Shown here: one piece after another, positions 41,901 through 48,584 of the stretch
Layout: the number at the start of each line of letters is the position of its first letter
How positions within the stretch are numbered: the first letter of the stretch is position 1
Assembly (NCBI GenBank): GCA_045130275.1
Contig: JBGUPL010000065.1
Span: 1-62,257 of the forward strand
Length of the DNA stretch: 62,257 nt
DNA from: F23-D06 sp045130275
GTDB taxonomy: Bacteria; Bacteroidota; Bacteroidia; Bacteroidales; WCHB1-69
Direction: 5' to 3'
Program-made: the position numbers and the translations under genes
Notes under the pieces: generated by a model
What the model saw: only the letters and a program-made list of their open reading frames with translations
Told to the model about the DNA's origin: nothing
Database searches by the model: none

Positions 41901-43055
41901 GCTCTGAATCACACTTCCTGCCGGTTGATCTGTGATGTTGATGTACGAGGTGAGCAGGCAGCCTTCGCCGCAATCCTGCCCGTCGGGAATAAACTTCGTC
42001 TGTGAATTGGTGTAATTAGAGTAAAGGTTAATCAAGTATTCGGCACCATAAAAGGTGGCGCTGTCAGTAGTGGCGTATGCTCTTGCGTAATAAGTTTGGG
42101 AGAGGTCAAGCCCTGCTATCGTGCTGAAAAAGACGCCAGTCCCTGTGCCGTCGAGGGTGCGGTTGTCGGCAATGGTGGGGTAATGTTCCGTGCCCCAACA
42201 GAACCCCCGTGCGGTTACGGGAATGTTAGACTGCACTGTTCCGTAAGCGTAAAAGGCATCATTACCATTGAAAATAATGGAGTCGGTGGTTACTACGGTT
42301 TCGGAAGATGATGCTGGATTGAAGACTAAGAGAATTTCTTCGCTGTGGGACTGTTGTTGCGTGACCGTGACGCTCGTCATGGGTGTCCCGAGTATGGAGG
42401 CGCGGCCGGTGAATTCCATCAGGTCGCCTGGCTGGAATGCGTGGCCGGTGGTGTTGCGGAGGCGCACTTCGACAGGACGGGGTGACGTCTCTGCGGCCTC
42501 GATGCGACTGACGCCTCCGTGGCCAGTGTTCACCATCTTCAGGCTGCGAACCCCGGAAACCGTCCGCACGGTCAGAATGTAGGTTTGCGGCGTGGTCAGC
42601 GAAATCTCGAAGTAATTGTCGCCGGAAAGCAGTGTTCCGGAGTATTCCGCGTGCTGCCGCCCGTTGATGTCCGTCAAGGTCATCCGGACGTTTTCGGTTT
42701 CCACGGAAGAGATGTTCACCCGCGTGTGGCCGTCGAAGGGGTTGGGCATGACCTGCATTTCGCGCTCCTGTGGGTTTTGCGGCACACTGGTGCCCACCGG
42801 GAGCGTATAAACAGAGTCAGGGAAGACGATTGTCTCCGACCAGTTGCGCGACAGGTTTCGAATCTCCACGCTGGAGAGCTGCACGTAATCACCCTGCGAG
42901 TTAGCACCGGTGAACGTCAAGGTCACCTGCTCTTGCGCGAATGCCATTCCTCCGAATGCAAGACAGCACAGCAAGAGGAAAAATGTACGGGTTTTTGCTG
43001 TTGAGGGTTTGTATGTTGCCCTTTTTTGCGCAGAAAAGGCTGTATATGTGATCAT
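38931..43055 (-). CDS. Giant secreted FISUMP protein with FN3-like repeats and an N-terminal sorting-like domain
   Basis: 1374 residues from the ATG at 43055 (promoter box at 43083-43090). Order: long signal region ending GGMAFAQ; a short beta domain; a domain at about 100-177 that reads like a T9SS type A sorting domain (MQVMPNPFDGHTRVNIS to SLKMVNTG) but is N-terminal; one FN3-like repeat; a proprotein-convertase P-like domain (VRIKLEHSWAGDLWIALQCPNG); a FISUMP domain (CWMRENLRTT, YLYNWEAAKSVCPPGWRLPT); four tandem FN3-like repeats sharing YxVRAYATN; and a final FISUMP domain ending RGYSVRCLRD. It has no C-terminal sorting signal. It is probably exported and surface-bound. Confidence 0.85.
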   Translation of the reverse strand: MITYTAFSAQKRATYKPSTAKTRTFFLLLCCLAFGGMAFAQEQVTLTFTGANSQGDYVQLSSVEIRNLSRNWSETIVFPDSVYTLPVGTSVPQNPQEREMQVMPNPFDGHTRVNISSVETENVRMTLTDINGRQHAEYSGTLLSGDNYFEISLTTPQTYILTVRTVSGVRSLKMVNTGHGGVSRIEAAETSPRPVEVRLRNTTGHAFQPGDLMEFTGRASILGTPMTSVTVTQQQSHSEEILLVFNPASSSETVVTTDSIIFNGNDAFYAYGTVQSNIPVTARGFCWGTEHYPTIADNRTLDGTGTGVFFSTIAGLDLSQTYYARAYATTDSATFYGAEYLINLYSNYTNSQTKFIPDGQDCGEGCLLTSYINITDQPAGSVIQSEEDIRYVRIKLEHSWAGDLWIALQCPNGSYASILRKYNNGASSDCSIHIPVAEWGWSGWVSSSGHDFGIKGYSDNTSNKCDSATNPIGTPWNYVWSYNTRHGYVYNPSNYVYYNDNIVSVYGQTVMDSTNVADMTNVFHPDGSFSSLVGCPLNGTWSLMIVDGWALDNGWLDEWELAFDGAGMALPTAPAISASPCPQAASATDHDGNVYATVAIGEQCWMRENLRTTHTSDGNAIAQSAAIDADAMHYYLPDVEDGDNYGYLYNWEAAKSVCPPGWRLPTDEDWSRLTDFLGGIDTCVCGGNPTSIAKAISATEGWNASDVPCAVGAEPAQNNLTNFSALPAGTAYGISVEAGTAALFWTATPYNDNFVYYRALRNDQSHLERNSYGNKASGMSVRCVYNPDAVRPSVTTADASDITNTSVLCGGTVVDEGDFPVTERGVCWSSTATPTVADDHTSDGSGAGSFVSALTNLTPGTIYFARAYATNAIGTAYGPQVTFTTKDIPTVITGQILDMVDTFTTCGGNVTSDGGDPVTARGVCWCAYPNTPTLADSHTVDGAGTGEFSSDITGLEHGTAYRVRAYATNSYGTAYGTVRSFTTKGVPTVIVYPVTDITSISASCTGWVTQDNGSAQIERGICWSTQPNPTIADNNIAADTTGVGYYTLPLTGLTPGTTYHVRAYGTNGVGTGYSDDVTFTTLTLPTLITDTVTNIGFYSATCSGEILDNGVPAVTERGFCWSATHNPTIADNHCIDSTLTGTGFGAFSVQLTGLATGFHYYVRAYATNSSGTAYGNEVEFFTAYTCGNPVTDIQGNVYSTMQIGQQCWMTENLRTTAYAPNLTNAPAISHPTSYNYSACFTHAYYYYPNNDTANISTYGLLYNWRAAMGGASSSNSTPSGVQGICPEGWHLPSHNEFNTLIQQSGSSSLLGNVRPGEYFAENNGHMGFGTWAYFWTSTSSDNDYARGVSCNGSNPTFSFYDSKGRGYSVRCLRD

Positions 43056-43082
43056 TGTTTCGGTTTTGTGGATTTGATTTGG

Positions 43083-43090
43083 CAAAAATA
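43083..43090 (-). promoter_or_regulatory. -7 box (TATTTTTG) for the FISUMP gene
   Basis: CAAAAATA on plus, 28 nt upstream of the ATG at 43055. Confidence 0.6.
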
Positions 43091-43160
43091 TAAAAATACT
43101 GATTATACGTTGGCAAATGAGATTGCTTGGTGGAGAAGTTGCGCGCAACGTCTCTACTTG

Positions 43161-44510
43161 TCAGAGCGGGTTCCCCGCGTACCCGTACCGCTTCCGGTAT
43201 TTGAGGAGCATGCAGGTGGTGAGGATCAGGGCGGCGGATTCGGCGAAAATGATGGCGTACCAGATGCCGTCCACCCCGAACAGCAACGGGATGAGCAGCA
43301 CGGCGAGGGTCTCGCAGACGAGGGTCCTGTTGACGGAGATGACCGCCGATACCACGCCGTTGTTCAGGGCAGTAAAAAAGGCAGAAGCATATCCGTTAAA
43401 CCCCATCAATAGGAAAGAGACGCTGTAGATGCGCAGGGCGCGGCAGGTGAGGTCGAGCAACTCCGGGTCGTAGCTCACAAAAACACGTGCTAACGGCCGG
43501 GCAAGCAGCTCTGCGGTCAGGAATTGCACCAGCCCGATACCGCCAATCAGAATCATACTTTTCGTGAAGACATTCTTCAGCTCTGCGCGGTTGCCCGCCC
43601 CGAAATGGTAACTCACAATCGGCGCGGAGCCCATACTATACCCAATCATGATGGCAACGAAAACGAACTCCAGGTACATGATGATGCCATATGCCGCCAC
43701 ACCGTTCTCGCCAATATACTTCATCAGTTGATAGTTATAGAGCATGGAAACCACGGTGGCGGAAATGTTGGTGAAAAACTCGCTCAGCCCGTTGAAACAA
43801 GTCTGCCGCAAGGCCGCAAAGTCGAATGTGGGTCGTACAAGGTGCAGCCGCGAACTGTTGGGAACAGAAAAATAGACGAACGGAATAAGACTGCCGACCA
43901 TCTGCGAGGCAGCTGTGGCCCACGCCGCCCCCTTGAGCCCGAGCCCGAGGATGCCGACCAACAATAGGTCGAGCAGCATGTTCAGACCGCCGGCGATGAG
44001 CGTCACCGCAAGACTGAGCCGCGGCCGCTCTGCCGTGATCATCAGTGCCTGGAACATGATTTGCAAGATGAAGAAAGGCAGGGCGATGAGAAGAATGTGC
44101 CCGTACATCACGCAGTCGCCGACCATGGCTTCGTCCGCGCCCAAAAGCCGGGAGATGTTGTCCAACATCGGCCACCCGATGATGGCGAAGAACACGCCGG
44201 CGAAGATTCCCGCATAGACCAGCATGGAGAAGATGCGGTTGGCTTCATCAGGCTTGTTTTCGCCTAAGGTTTTGGCTATCAATGCGCTGCCACCGGATGA
44301 GAAGATGAACCCCACCACGCCGAGGAACATCAGGAACGGGAAGATGAGGTTGAGGGCGGCAAAGGGCGTCGTCCCTGCGAAATTCGACACGAAAAGTCCG
44401 TCCACCACGCTGTAAATGGAAGTGAACACCATCATCGCCATGGCGGGAAAGGTGAACCGCAGCAGCCTCCCGTATGAGAAATGGTCGGAAAGAAGTATCG
44501 GGTCAGACAT
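43161..44510 (-). CDS. MATE-family efflux transporter
   Basis: 449 residues, about 12 helices in two similar halves. Typical segments are FTFPAMAMMVFTSIYSVVDGLFVSNFAGTTPFAALNLIFP, LNMLLDLLLVGILGLGLKGAAWATAASQM and GSAPIVSYHFGAGN. Members export organic cations or drugs with Na+ or H+ antiport. It is the last gene of an apparent nadE - kinase - MATE operon (gaps of about 20 bp), although the functional link is unclear. Confidence 0.93.
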   Translation of the reverse strand: MSDPILLSDHFSYGRLLRFTFPAMAMMVFTSIYSVVDGLFVSNFAGTTPFAALNLIFPFLMFLGVVGFIFSSGGSALIAKTLGENKPDEANRIFSMLVYAGIFAGVFFAIIGWPMLDNISRLLGADEAMVGDCVMYGHILLIALPFFILQIMFQALMITAERPRLSLAVTLIAGGLNMLLDLLLVGILGLGLKGAAWATAASQMVGSLIPFVYFSVPNSSRLHLVRPTFDFAALRQTCFNGLSEFFTNISATVVSMLYNYQLMKYIGENGVAAYGIIMYLEFVFVAIMIGYSMGSAPIVSYHFGAGNRAELKNVFTKSMILIGGIGLVQFLTAELLARPLARVFVSYDPELLDLTCRALRIYSVSFLLMGFNGYASAFFTALNNGVVSAVISVNRTLVCETLAVLLIPLLFGVDGIWYAIIFAESAALILTTCMLLKYRKRYGYAGNPL

Positions 44511-44525
44511 GAACGACAGTTCCTA

Positions 44526-44556
44526 TTCTAATTACAAATTACTAATTTCTAATTGA
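44526..44556. repeat. AATTACT/AATTTCT array running into the BadF-type kinase gene
   Basis: TAATTAC, AAATTAC, TAATTTC, TAATTG. It covers the stop and the last five codons of the gene. Confidence 0.85.
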
Positions 44557-45395
44557 ACTATCCGTTCCATCGGATCCCCCGCAATCTCCCCGATTTTGCA
44601 TCCTGCCGTTTCCGCCGCCTCGCGGAGCATCGTCTCGAAATGTGCCGCCACGGAGCCCGTAAAGTGCCATGGCAGACCAGCGCTGTTGGGATAGTAGCTC
44701 TTTTGCTTGGCAAAAAATGTCTCGAAAGCATTGATAATCAGCTGTCGGATAGTGGGTTCTTCGCGAAATTCATTCAAGAACGGGGCGAACTGCGACAGGA
44801 AGAGGTTGGGCTTCGCCTCTTGGTAGAGCTTGTGTAGGACGATGTCGCGGTTGAGTTGGTAGCGTTCCTCGAAGGCCGTGCGGATGGGGTGGGGGAGTGT
44901 TTCCGAAAGGTAGGCGGTGACAAGGCACTTGCCGAGGTGCGTGCCGCTGCCCTCGTCGCCGAGCAGCCAACCGAGGGAGGGCGCGCGCCCCACCATCTCG
45001 TGGCCGTCGTAGTGACAGGAGGCCGCACCGGTGCCGAGGATGCAGACGATGGCCTCGCGCCCGCCCGCCAAGGCGTGACAAGCGGCCATCAGGTCCGACC
45101 AGACCCGTATGTCAGCGGTCGGGAAATACATCCGCAGGTAGCCCTCCATGCGGAAGGCGTTCTGCGGGGTAGCGCAACCGGCTCCGTAATAGTCTATCTC
45201 TCTGATGCTTACCTCTTTTGGAAACTGTGGAACTGCTTCTCCCAATATGCGCAGAATGTCTGCCTCGGGTGTGTAGTTGGCGTTGATGCCGTCGCACTGG
45301 CAACGGAATACACCGCCGTCATACAGCAGCGCGAAGGCCGTCTTGGTGCCGCCCGCATCCACCAACAAGTGCATATTCTGACATATATTGCTCAT
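44532..45395 (-). CDS. BadF/BadG-type ATPase, probable N-acetylglucosamine kinase
   Basis: 287 residues with the actin-like/ASKHA fold: phosphate-1 HLLVDAGGTKTAFALLYDGG, then REIDYYGAGCATPQN, connect-1/phosphate-2 CILGTGAASCHYDG and GRAPSLGWLLGDEGSGTHLG, as in eukaryote-like GlcNAc kinases of Bacteroidota. It probably phosphorylates GlcNAc recovered from peptidoglycan or glycans. The C-terminus QLEISNL is written by the heptamer array and matches MurD's last four residues. Confidence 0.87.
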   Translation of the reverse strand: MSNICQNMHLLVDAGGTKTAFALLYDGGVFRCQCDGINANYTPEADILRILGEAVPQFPKEVSIREIDYYGAGCATPQNAFRMEGYLRMYFPTADIRVWSDLMAACHALAGGREAIVCILGTGAASCHYDGHEMVGRAPSLGWLLGDEGSGTHLGKCLVTAYLSETLPHPIRTAFEERYQLNRDIVLHKLYQEAKPNLFLSQFAPFLNEFREEPTIRQLIINAFETFFAKQKSYYPNSAGLPWHFTGSVAAHFETMLREAAETAGCKIGEIAGDPMERIVQLEISNL

Positions 45396-45400
45396 ACTTA

Positions 45401-45472
45401 CTATTGCCTGTTGCCTATTGCCTATTGCCTGTTGCCTGTTGCCTGTTGCCTGTTGCCTGTTGCCTGTTGCCT
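45401..45472. repeat. GTTGCCT/ATTGCCT heptamer array inside the nadE 3' end
   Basis: Ten near-perfect heptamers: CTATTGC, CTGTTGC, CTATTGC x2, then CTGTTGC x6. Most of it is coding: it starts beyond the nadE stop (45415-45417) and supplies the last 19 or so codons. Confidence 0.95.
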
Positions 45473-46299
45473 TTAACCAAATCCTCTCGCGTGAGACAGG
45501 CCGGATTATGCCGTTTATACTCGGAACCGTAATACCGTTTGATGAGCGTATGTTCGCGCAGCGACTCGTCGCCCTGGAAGTAGGCGGCGAAGATGCGGTC
45601 AGCTTCGAAATAGTTCTCCACGCCGAGCTGCTCGCAATCGCACGAGCTTATGCCGAGTCCATCCACGGGAGTGGCGTCGATGCACGACTGCATAGCGGCC
45701 TGTTGTTCGGGAGTCTCTTCGCCAAGAAGATAATTGGAAAGGTTGTAAATCTCTGTCTTCCAAAGATGTTGCACGGGAGCGTAGTCGCCCACATCGCCGT
45801 GCAAGGTCCAGAAACCGGTGAGGTATTCGGTGTAGTTGTCGGTGGAGATGACCATGCCGCGGTTGAGTTGGGCGAGGTCAAAAAGCACCATCATCCTCAT
45901 ACGGGCCTTCATGTTGCCCTGACGCAGCTTCGAAAGTTGCGAGTCGTCGAAGCGGACGAGCAGCTTCTTGTTGGCGTAGAAGGTCTCGGTGAGGTCGAGG
46001 TGCTCGAAATCGTGGCAGAAAGCTTTACCTGCCGCGATGGAACGGGCGATCTCGTCGGCCTTGTTGGTTTCGATGGTGATGCTGCGGCCGATGAGCGGGA
46101 TGTTGAGACGGTCGCACACTGGACGCAGCAGCGCGGCGCACAGCGTGCTGTCAATACCGCCGGACATGCCCAGCACCAAAGACTGCAACTTGCTTGTTGA
46201 CACGTAATTGTACATGCGTTCGCGAATCTCTTCCGCTAGCTTCCGCATGGTCTCCTCTCCCTCTAAAAACGGGAAATAAGATTTATCAGGAATGGTCAT
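45415..46299 (-). CDS. nadE: NAD+ synthase with a repeat-encoded C-terminal tail
   Basis: 294 residues. The N-type ATP pyrophosphatase motif GMSGGIDSTLCAALL (S46-GG-I-D-S) is intact; DNYTEYLTGFWTLHGDVGDYAPVQHL and LGISSCDCEQLGVENYFE are family regions. It makes NAD+ from nicotinic acid adenine dinucleotide. There is no glutaminase domain, so ammonia is the likely nitrogen source. The natural end appears to be near residue 270 (LTREDLVKG); after that come NRQQATG x3 and NRQ, encoded by 7-bp DNA repeats whose 21-bp super-period gives a heptapeptide. It is first in an operon with the kinase and MATE genes. Confidence 0.93.
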   Translation of the reverse strand: MTIPDKSYFPFLEGEETMRKLAEEIRERMYNYVSTSKLQSLVLGMSGGIDSTLCAALLRPVCDRLNIPLIGRSITIETNKADEIARSIAAGKAFCHDFEHLDLTETFYANKKLLVRFDDSQLSKLRQGNMKARMRMMVLFDLAQLNRGMVISTDNYTEYLTGFWTLHGDVGDYAPVQHLWKTEIYNLSNYLLGEETPEQQAAMQSCIDATPVDGLGISSCDCEQLGVENYFEADRIFAAYFQGDESLREHTLIKRYYGSEYKRHNPACLTREDLVKGNRQQATGNRQQATGNRQ

Positions 46300-46310
46300 T
46301 TTTATATGAT

Positions 46311-46455
46311 TTAAGTTTAATGTTTAATGTTCAAAGTTTAAAGTTTAAGTCAAAGATAAAGTCAAAGTCTAAGTCAAAGTTTAAGTTTAAGTCAAAGTTT
46401 AAGTCATGGTCAAAGTCATAGTCAAAGTTTAAGTCATAGTCATAGTCTAAGTCAT
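46311..46455. repeat. AAGTTTAA/AAGTCA/AAGTCT mixed hexamer-heptamer array
   Basis: Long, degenerate array of TTTAAGT, CAAAGTT, AAGTCAT and AAGTCTA words between the L,D-transpeptidase and nadE genes. Confidence 0.85.
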
Positions 46456-46525
46456 ACAGCCAACAGCCAACAGCTAACAGCTAACGGCCAACAGCCAACA
46501 GCTAACAGCTAACAGCCAACAGCTA
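46456..46525. repeat. CAGCCAA/CAGCTAA heptamer array ending at a stop codon
   Basis: CAGCCAA x2, CAGCTAA x2, CGGCCAA, CAGCCAA, CAGCTAA x2, CAGCCAA, CAGCTAA. The last unit contains the TAG stop (minus) of the L,D-transpeptidase gene. Confidence 0.95.
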
Positions 46526-48430
46526 ATCGTCGGGATTCTTCATCAAATACAAGATGTTCCCGTCTTTGTAATAGACATCGTCGCGGTACTGCACGGTGCC
46601 GTCATCACCCACGAAGCAGGTGTAGTATTCGATGAAGAGCGGGATGGACTTTCGCAAGGCAACGCTGGTAGGACGCAACTCCCGGTAGAACTGCTTCTCC
46701 CAGTCGCTGAGATTTTCATAGTAGATGGAGTCCTTCTCGTGCAGCTTTTCGACGAATTCCTCGCCTTTTTCGGTGGTGGGCTCCGCACCGGAGATGATGT
46801 GCAACTGCTCGGTATAGATGGTGTCAAAACCGTTGACGGTGTAAATCCACTCGGCCACGCTGTCAGGATACTGCACCCGCACGCAGCCGTGGCTCAGCGC
46901 CCGCTTGCGACGTTTGAACGCTCCTTTGTTGTTGGTGTCGTGCAAATAGACAGACTCGGAGTTGGCGAACACGAACTTGTAGAGCCCCAGCGCGTTGTAG
47001 CGACCGGAGGTCTGGTGCAGGCGGTAGGGGATGTTGCCTTGACTCACTTTGCTCCAGTTGATGGAATCGGGCACGACATACTTCCCTGTTCGGCTGTCGC
47101 GGATGTAGAGGTGCTCACGGTTGACCACCGCCGTGTTGCTGCGCACCAGCTTGTGATAGTATTCGTTCTTGATGATGTCGTAAGGGATGTTCCATTCGGG
47201 ATTGAGCACTAACGTCCGTATCTTGCTGTACATCAGTGGGGTTTCTGCCTTGAAAGGGGTGATGATGCCGTCTTTATGGCGCGCTGGCACGTTTTCGGGG
47301 TTCTGGGTCTTGCCGCAGCAAATCCGGTTCCGCATCACCACCGAGTCCTTCTGCACCACGCAAAGCGTGTAGTCGGGGATATTGACCGCGATATGGAGCG
47401 TGTCGTCGGATTTCCGATGCTTTTTCTGCCAACGCAACCGTTCCAGATTGGCGGCGACCGCGTCTTTGTAATATTGCAGCGGCCGGTTCAGCTTTTCGAT
47501 GGTTTCCGTGTCAAGCGAATCGCTTTCGGGGATGCCGTTGCTGCGCCGGAAGGTGTTGATGGCTTTTAATATCGTGTCGTTCAATGTGTTACTTGTGTTA
47601 ACTGGGATTCCAAGCTGGTTTAAGCGTTCACAAAGAGGTTGGAGATGCGCATTTCGAGCCCCTTTTTGCATTCGAAAAACGGGGATTTCGCTCTTGGTGG
47701 AATCCTGCAAGGCAAACAGACGGGACATCTCTCTCTGAAGTGCTTGGTATTCAGATGTTTTTGGAGATGATTCGCGGATTTGGACAGCAAAACGGGACAT
47801 GTTGTCTAGTGTCTGACGTAGAAATGCGGAGTCTGGACGCAGCGTTTCGTAGTACCATTTCCGGCCATGTACGGTCTTGGGGTTCACTGCGCCATACTGC
47901 AGTGCGCAAACATAGCGCAGATATTGGTTGGTGATTTGTCTCTCGAGATGATAAAGATGGTTATACAAAGATTGATCATCAGAAATTTGATGTTCGATAA
48001 GCTGCGAAATACAATGTCTGATGCTGTCCAACCCGAAATATTCACCGGGAATGCCATGAAGAGGATAGGAGTTGTCAAGATTTTTGAGAAGTGAGTCGAT
48101 TATTTCCTCTTGAAGCCCCTTCTGAGTCCAGAAAGGATGAAAGTTGCGCTCGCGGTAAAAATCGCGCACCAGTGAGGGCATCAATAGTGTGTCGGTTTCG
48201 CTATTGATCTGGTTTTCAATGTATTGAATGTAATCTTTTTCTTTGTAATGCTGATAATGCTTGAACCAGTGCGGTGCAGGGTGTACGTGCTCTTTGGAGT
48301 GACAGCCAGTCAGCATGATGAATGCGAAGAACAGGGCTATTATAAAGTAAAGGGAGATGACCAAAGCTGGTGGTGTGAAATTACACAGCCACTTCGAGAT
48401 AGCCCTGATGCGACAAAGCAAACGTTGCAT
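46523..48430 (-). CDS. L,D-transpeptidase (YkuD) family lipoprotein
   Basis: 635 residues, similar in design to YcbB/LdtD. A membrane/lipoprotein signal ends in FAFIMLTGCHSK. A helical N-domain (about 60-270) is followed by a peptidoglycan-binding-like segment (LCERLNQLGIPV...INTFRRSNGIPESDSLD) and the YkuD domain (about 350-560) with VNIPDYTLCVVQKDSVVMRNRI and the catalytic SHGCVRVQYPDSVAEW (Cys near 516). It forms 3-3 crosslinks in peptidoglycan or attaches proteins to it. The promoter box is at 48452-48459. The stop codon is inside the heptamer array. Confidence 0.9.
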   Translation of the reverse strand: MQRLLCRIRAISKWLCNFTPPALVISLYFIIALFFAFIMLTGCHSKEHVHPAPHWFKHYQHYKEKDYIQYIENQINSETDTLLMPSLVRDFYRERNFHPFWTQKGLQEEIIDSLLKNLDNSYPLHGIPGEYFGLDSIRHCISQLIEHQISDDQSLYNHLYHLERQITNQYLRYVCALQYGAVNPKTVHGRKWYYETLRPDSAFLRQTLDNMSRFAVQIRESSPKTSEYQALQREMSRLFALQDSTKSEIPVFRMQKGARNAHLQPLCERLNQLGIPVNTSNTLNDTILKAINTFRRSNGIPESDSLDTETIEKLNRPLQYYKDAVAANLERLRWQKKHRKSDDTLHIAVNIPDYTLCVVQKDSVVMRNRICCGKTQNPENVPARHKDGIITPFKAETPLMYSKIRTLVLNPEWNIPYDIIKNEYYHKLVRSNTAVVNREHLYIRDSRTGKYVVPDSINWSKVSQGNIPYRLHQTSGRYNALGLYKFVFANSESVYLHDTNNKGAFKRRKRALSHGCVRVQYPDSVAEWIYTVNGFDTIYTEQLHIISGAEPTTEKGEEFVEKLHEKDSIYYENLSDWEKQFYRELRPTSVALRKSIPLFIEYYTCFVGDDGTVQYRDDVYYKDGNILYLMKNPDD

Positions 48431-48451
48431 TTCTATAAATCAAAAACGTGG

Positions 48452-48459
48452 CAAAGATA
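48452..48459 (-). promoter_or_regulatory. -7 box (TATCTTTG) for the L,D-transpeptidase
   Basis: CAAAGATA on plus, 22 nt ahead of the ATG, implying a short leader. Confidence 0.6.
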
Positions 48460-48540
48460 GTATTTTTCTACATTAATTCATAAAAAGCAAATAATTAATA
48501 AAGCGTTGAACACCATAATCAAAATGACACAAAAAAAATG

Positions 48541-48548
48541 TATTTTTG
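48541..48548 (+). promoter_or_regulatory. -7 box (TATTTTTG) for glnS
   Basis: Exact TAnnTTTG match 37 nt ahead of the ATG at 48585. Confidence 0.6.
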
Positions 48549-48584
48549 CGGCTTGTTTTTTTACCACATAAAAAAGAGAAGATT

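Noticed and set aside
46194..46421. Plus-strand frame ending in a Lys/Ser/Phe-rich repeat
   Set aside because: It is a translation of the AAGTTT/AAGTCA array with no signal for expression.
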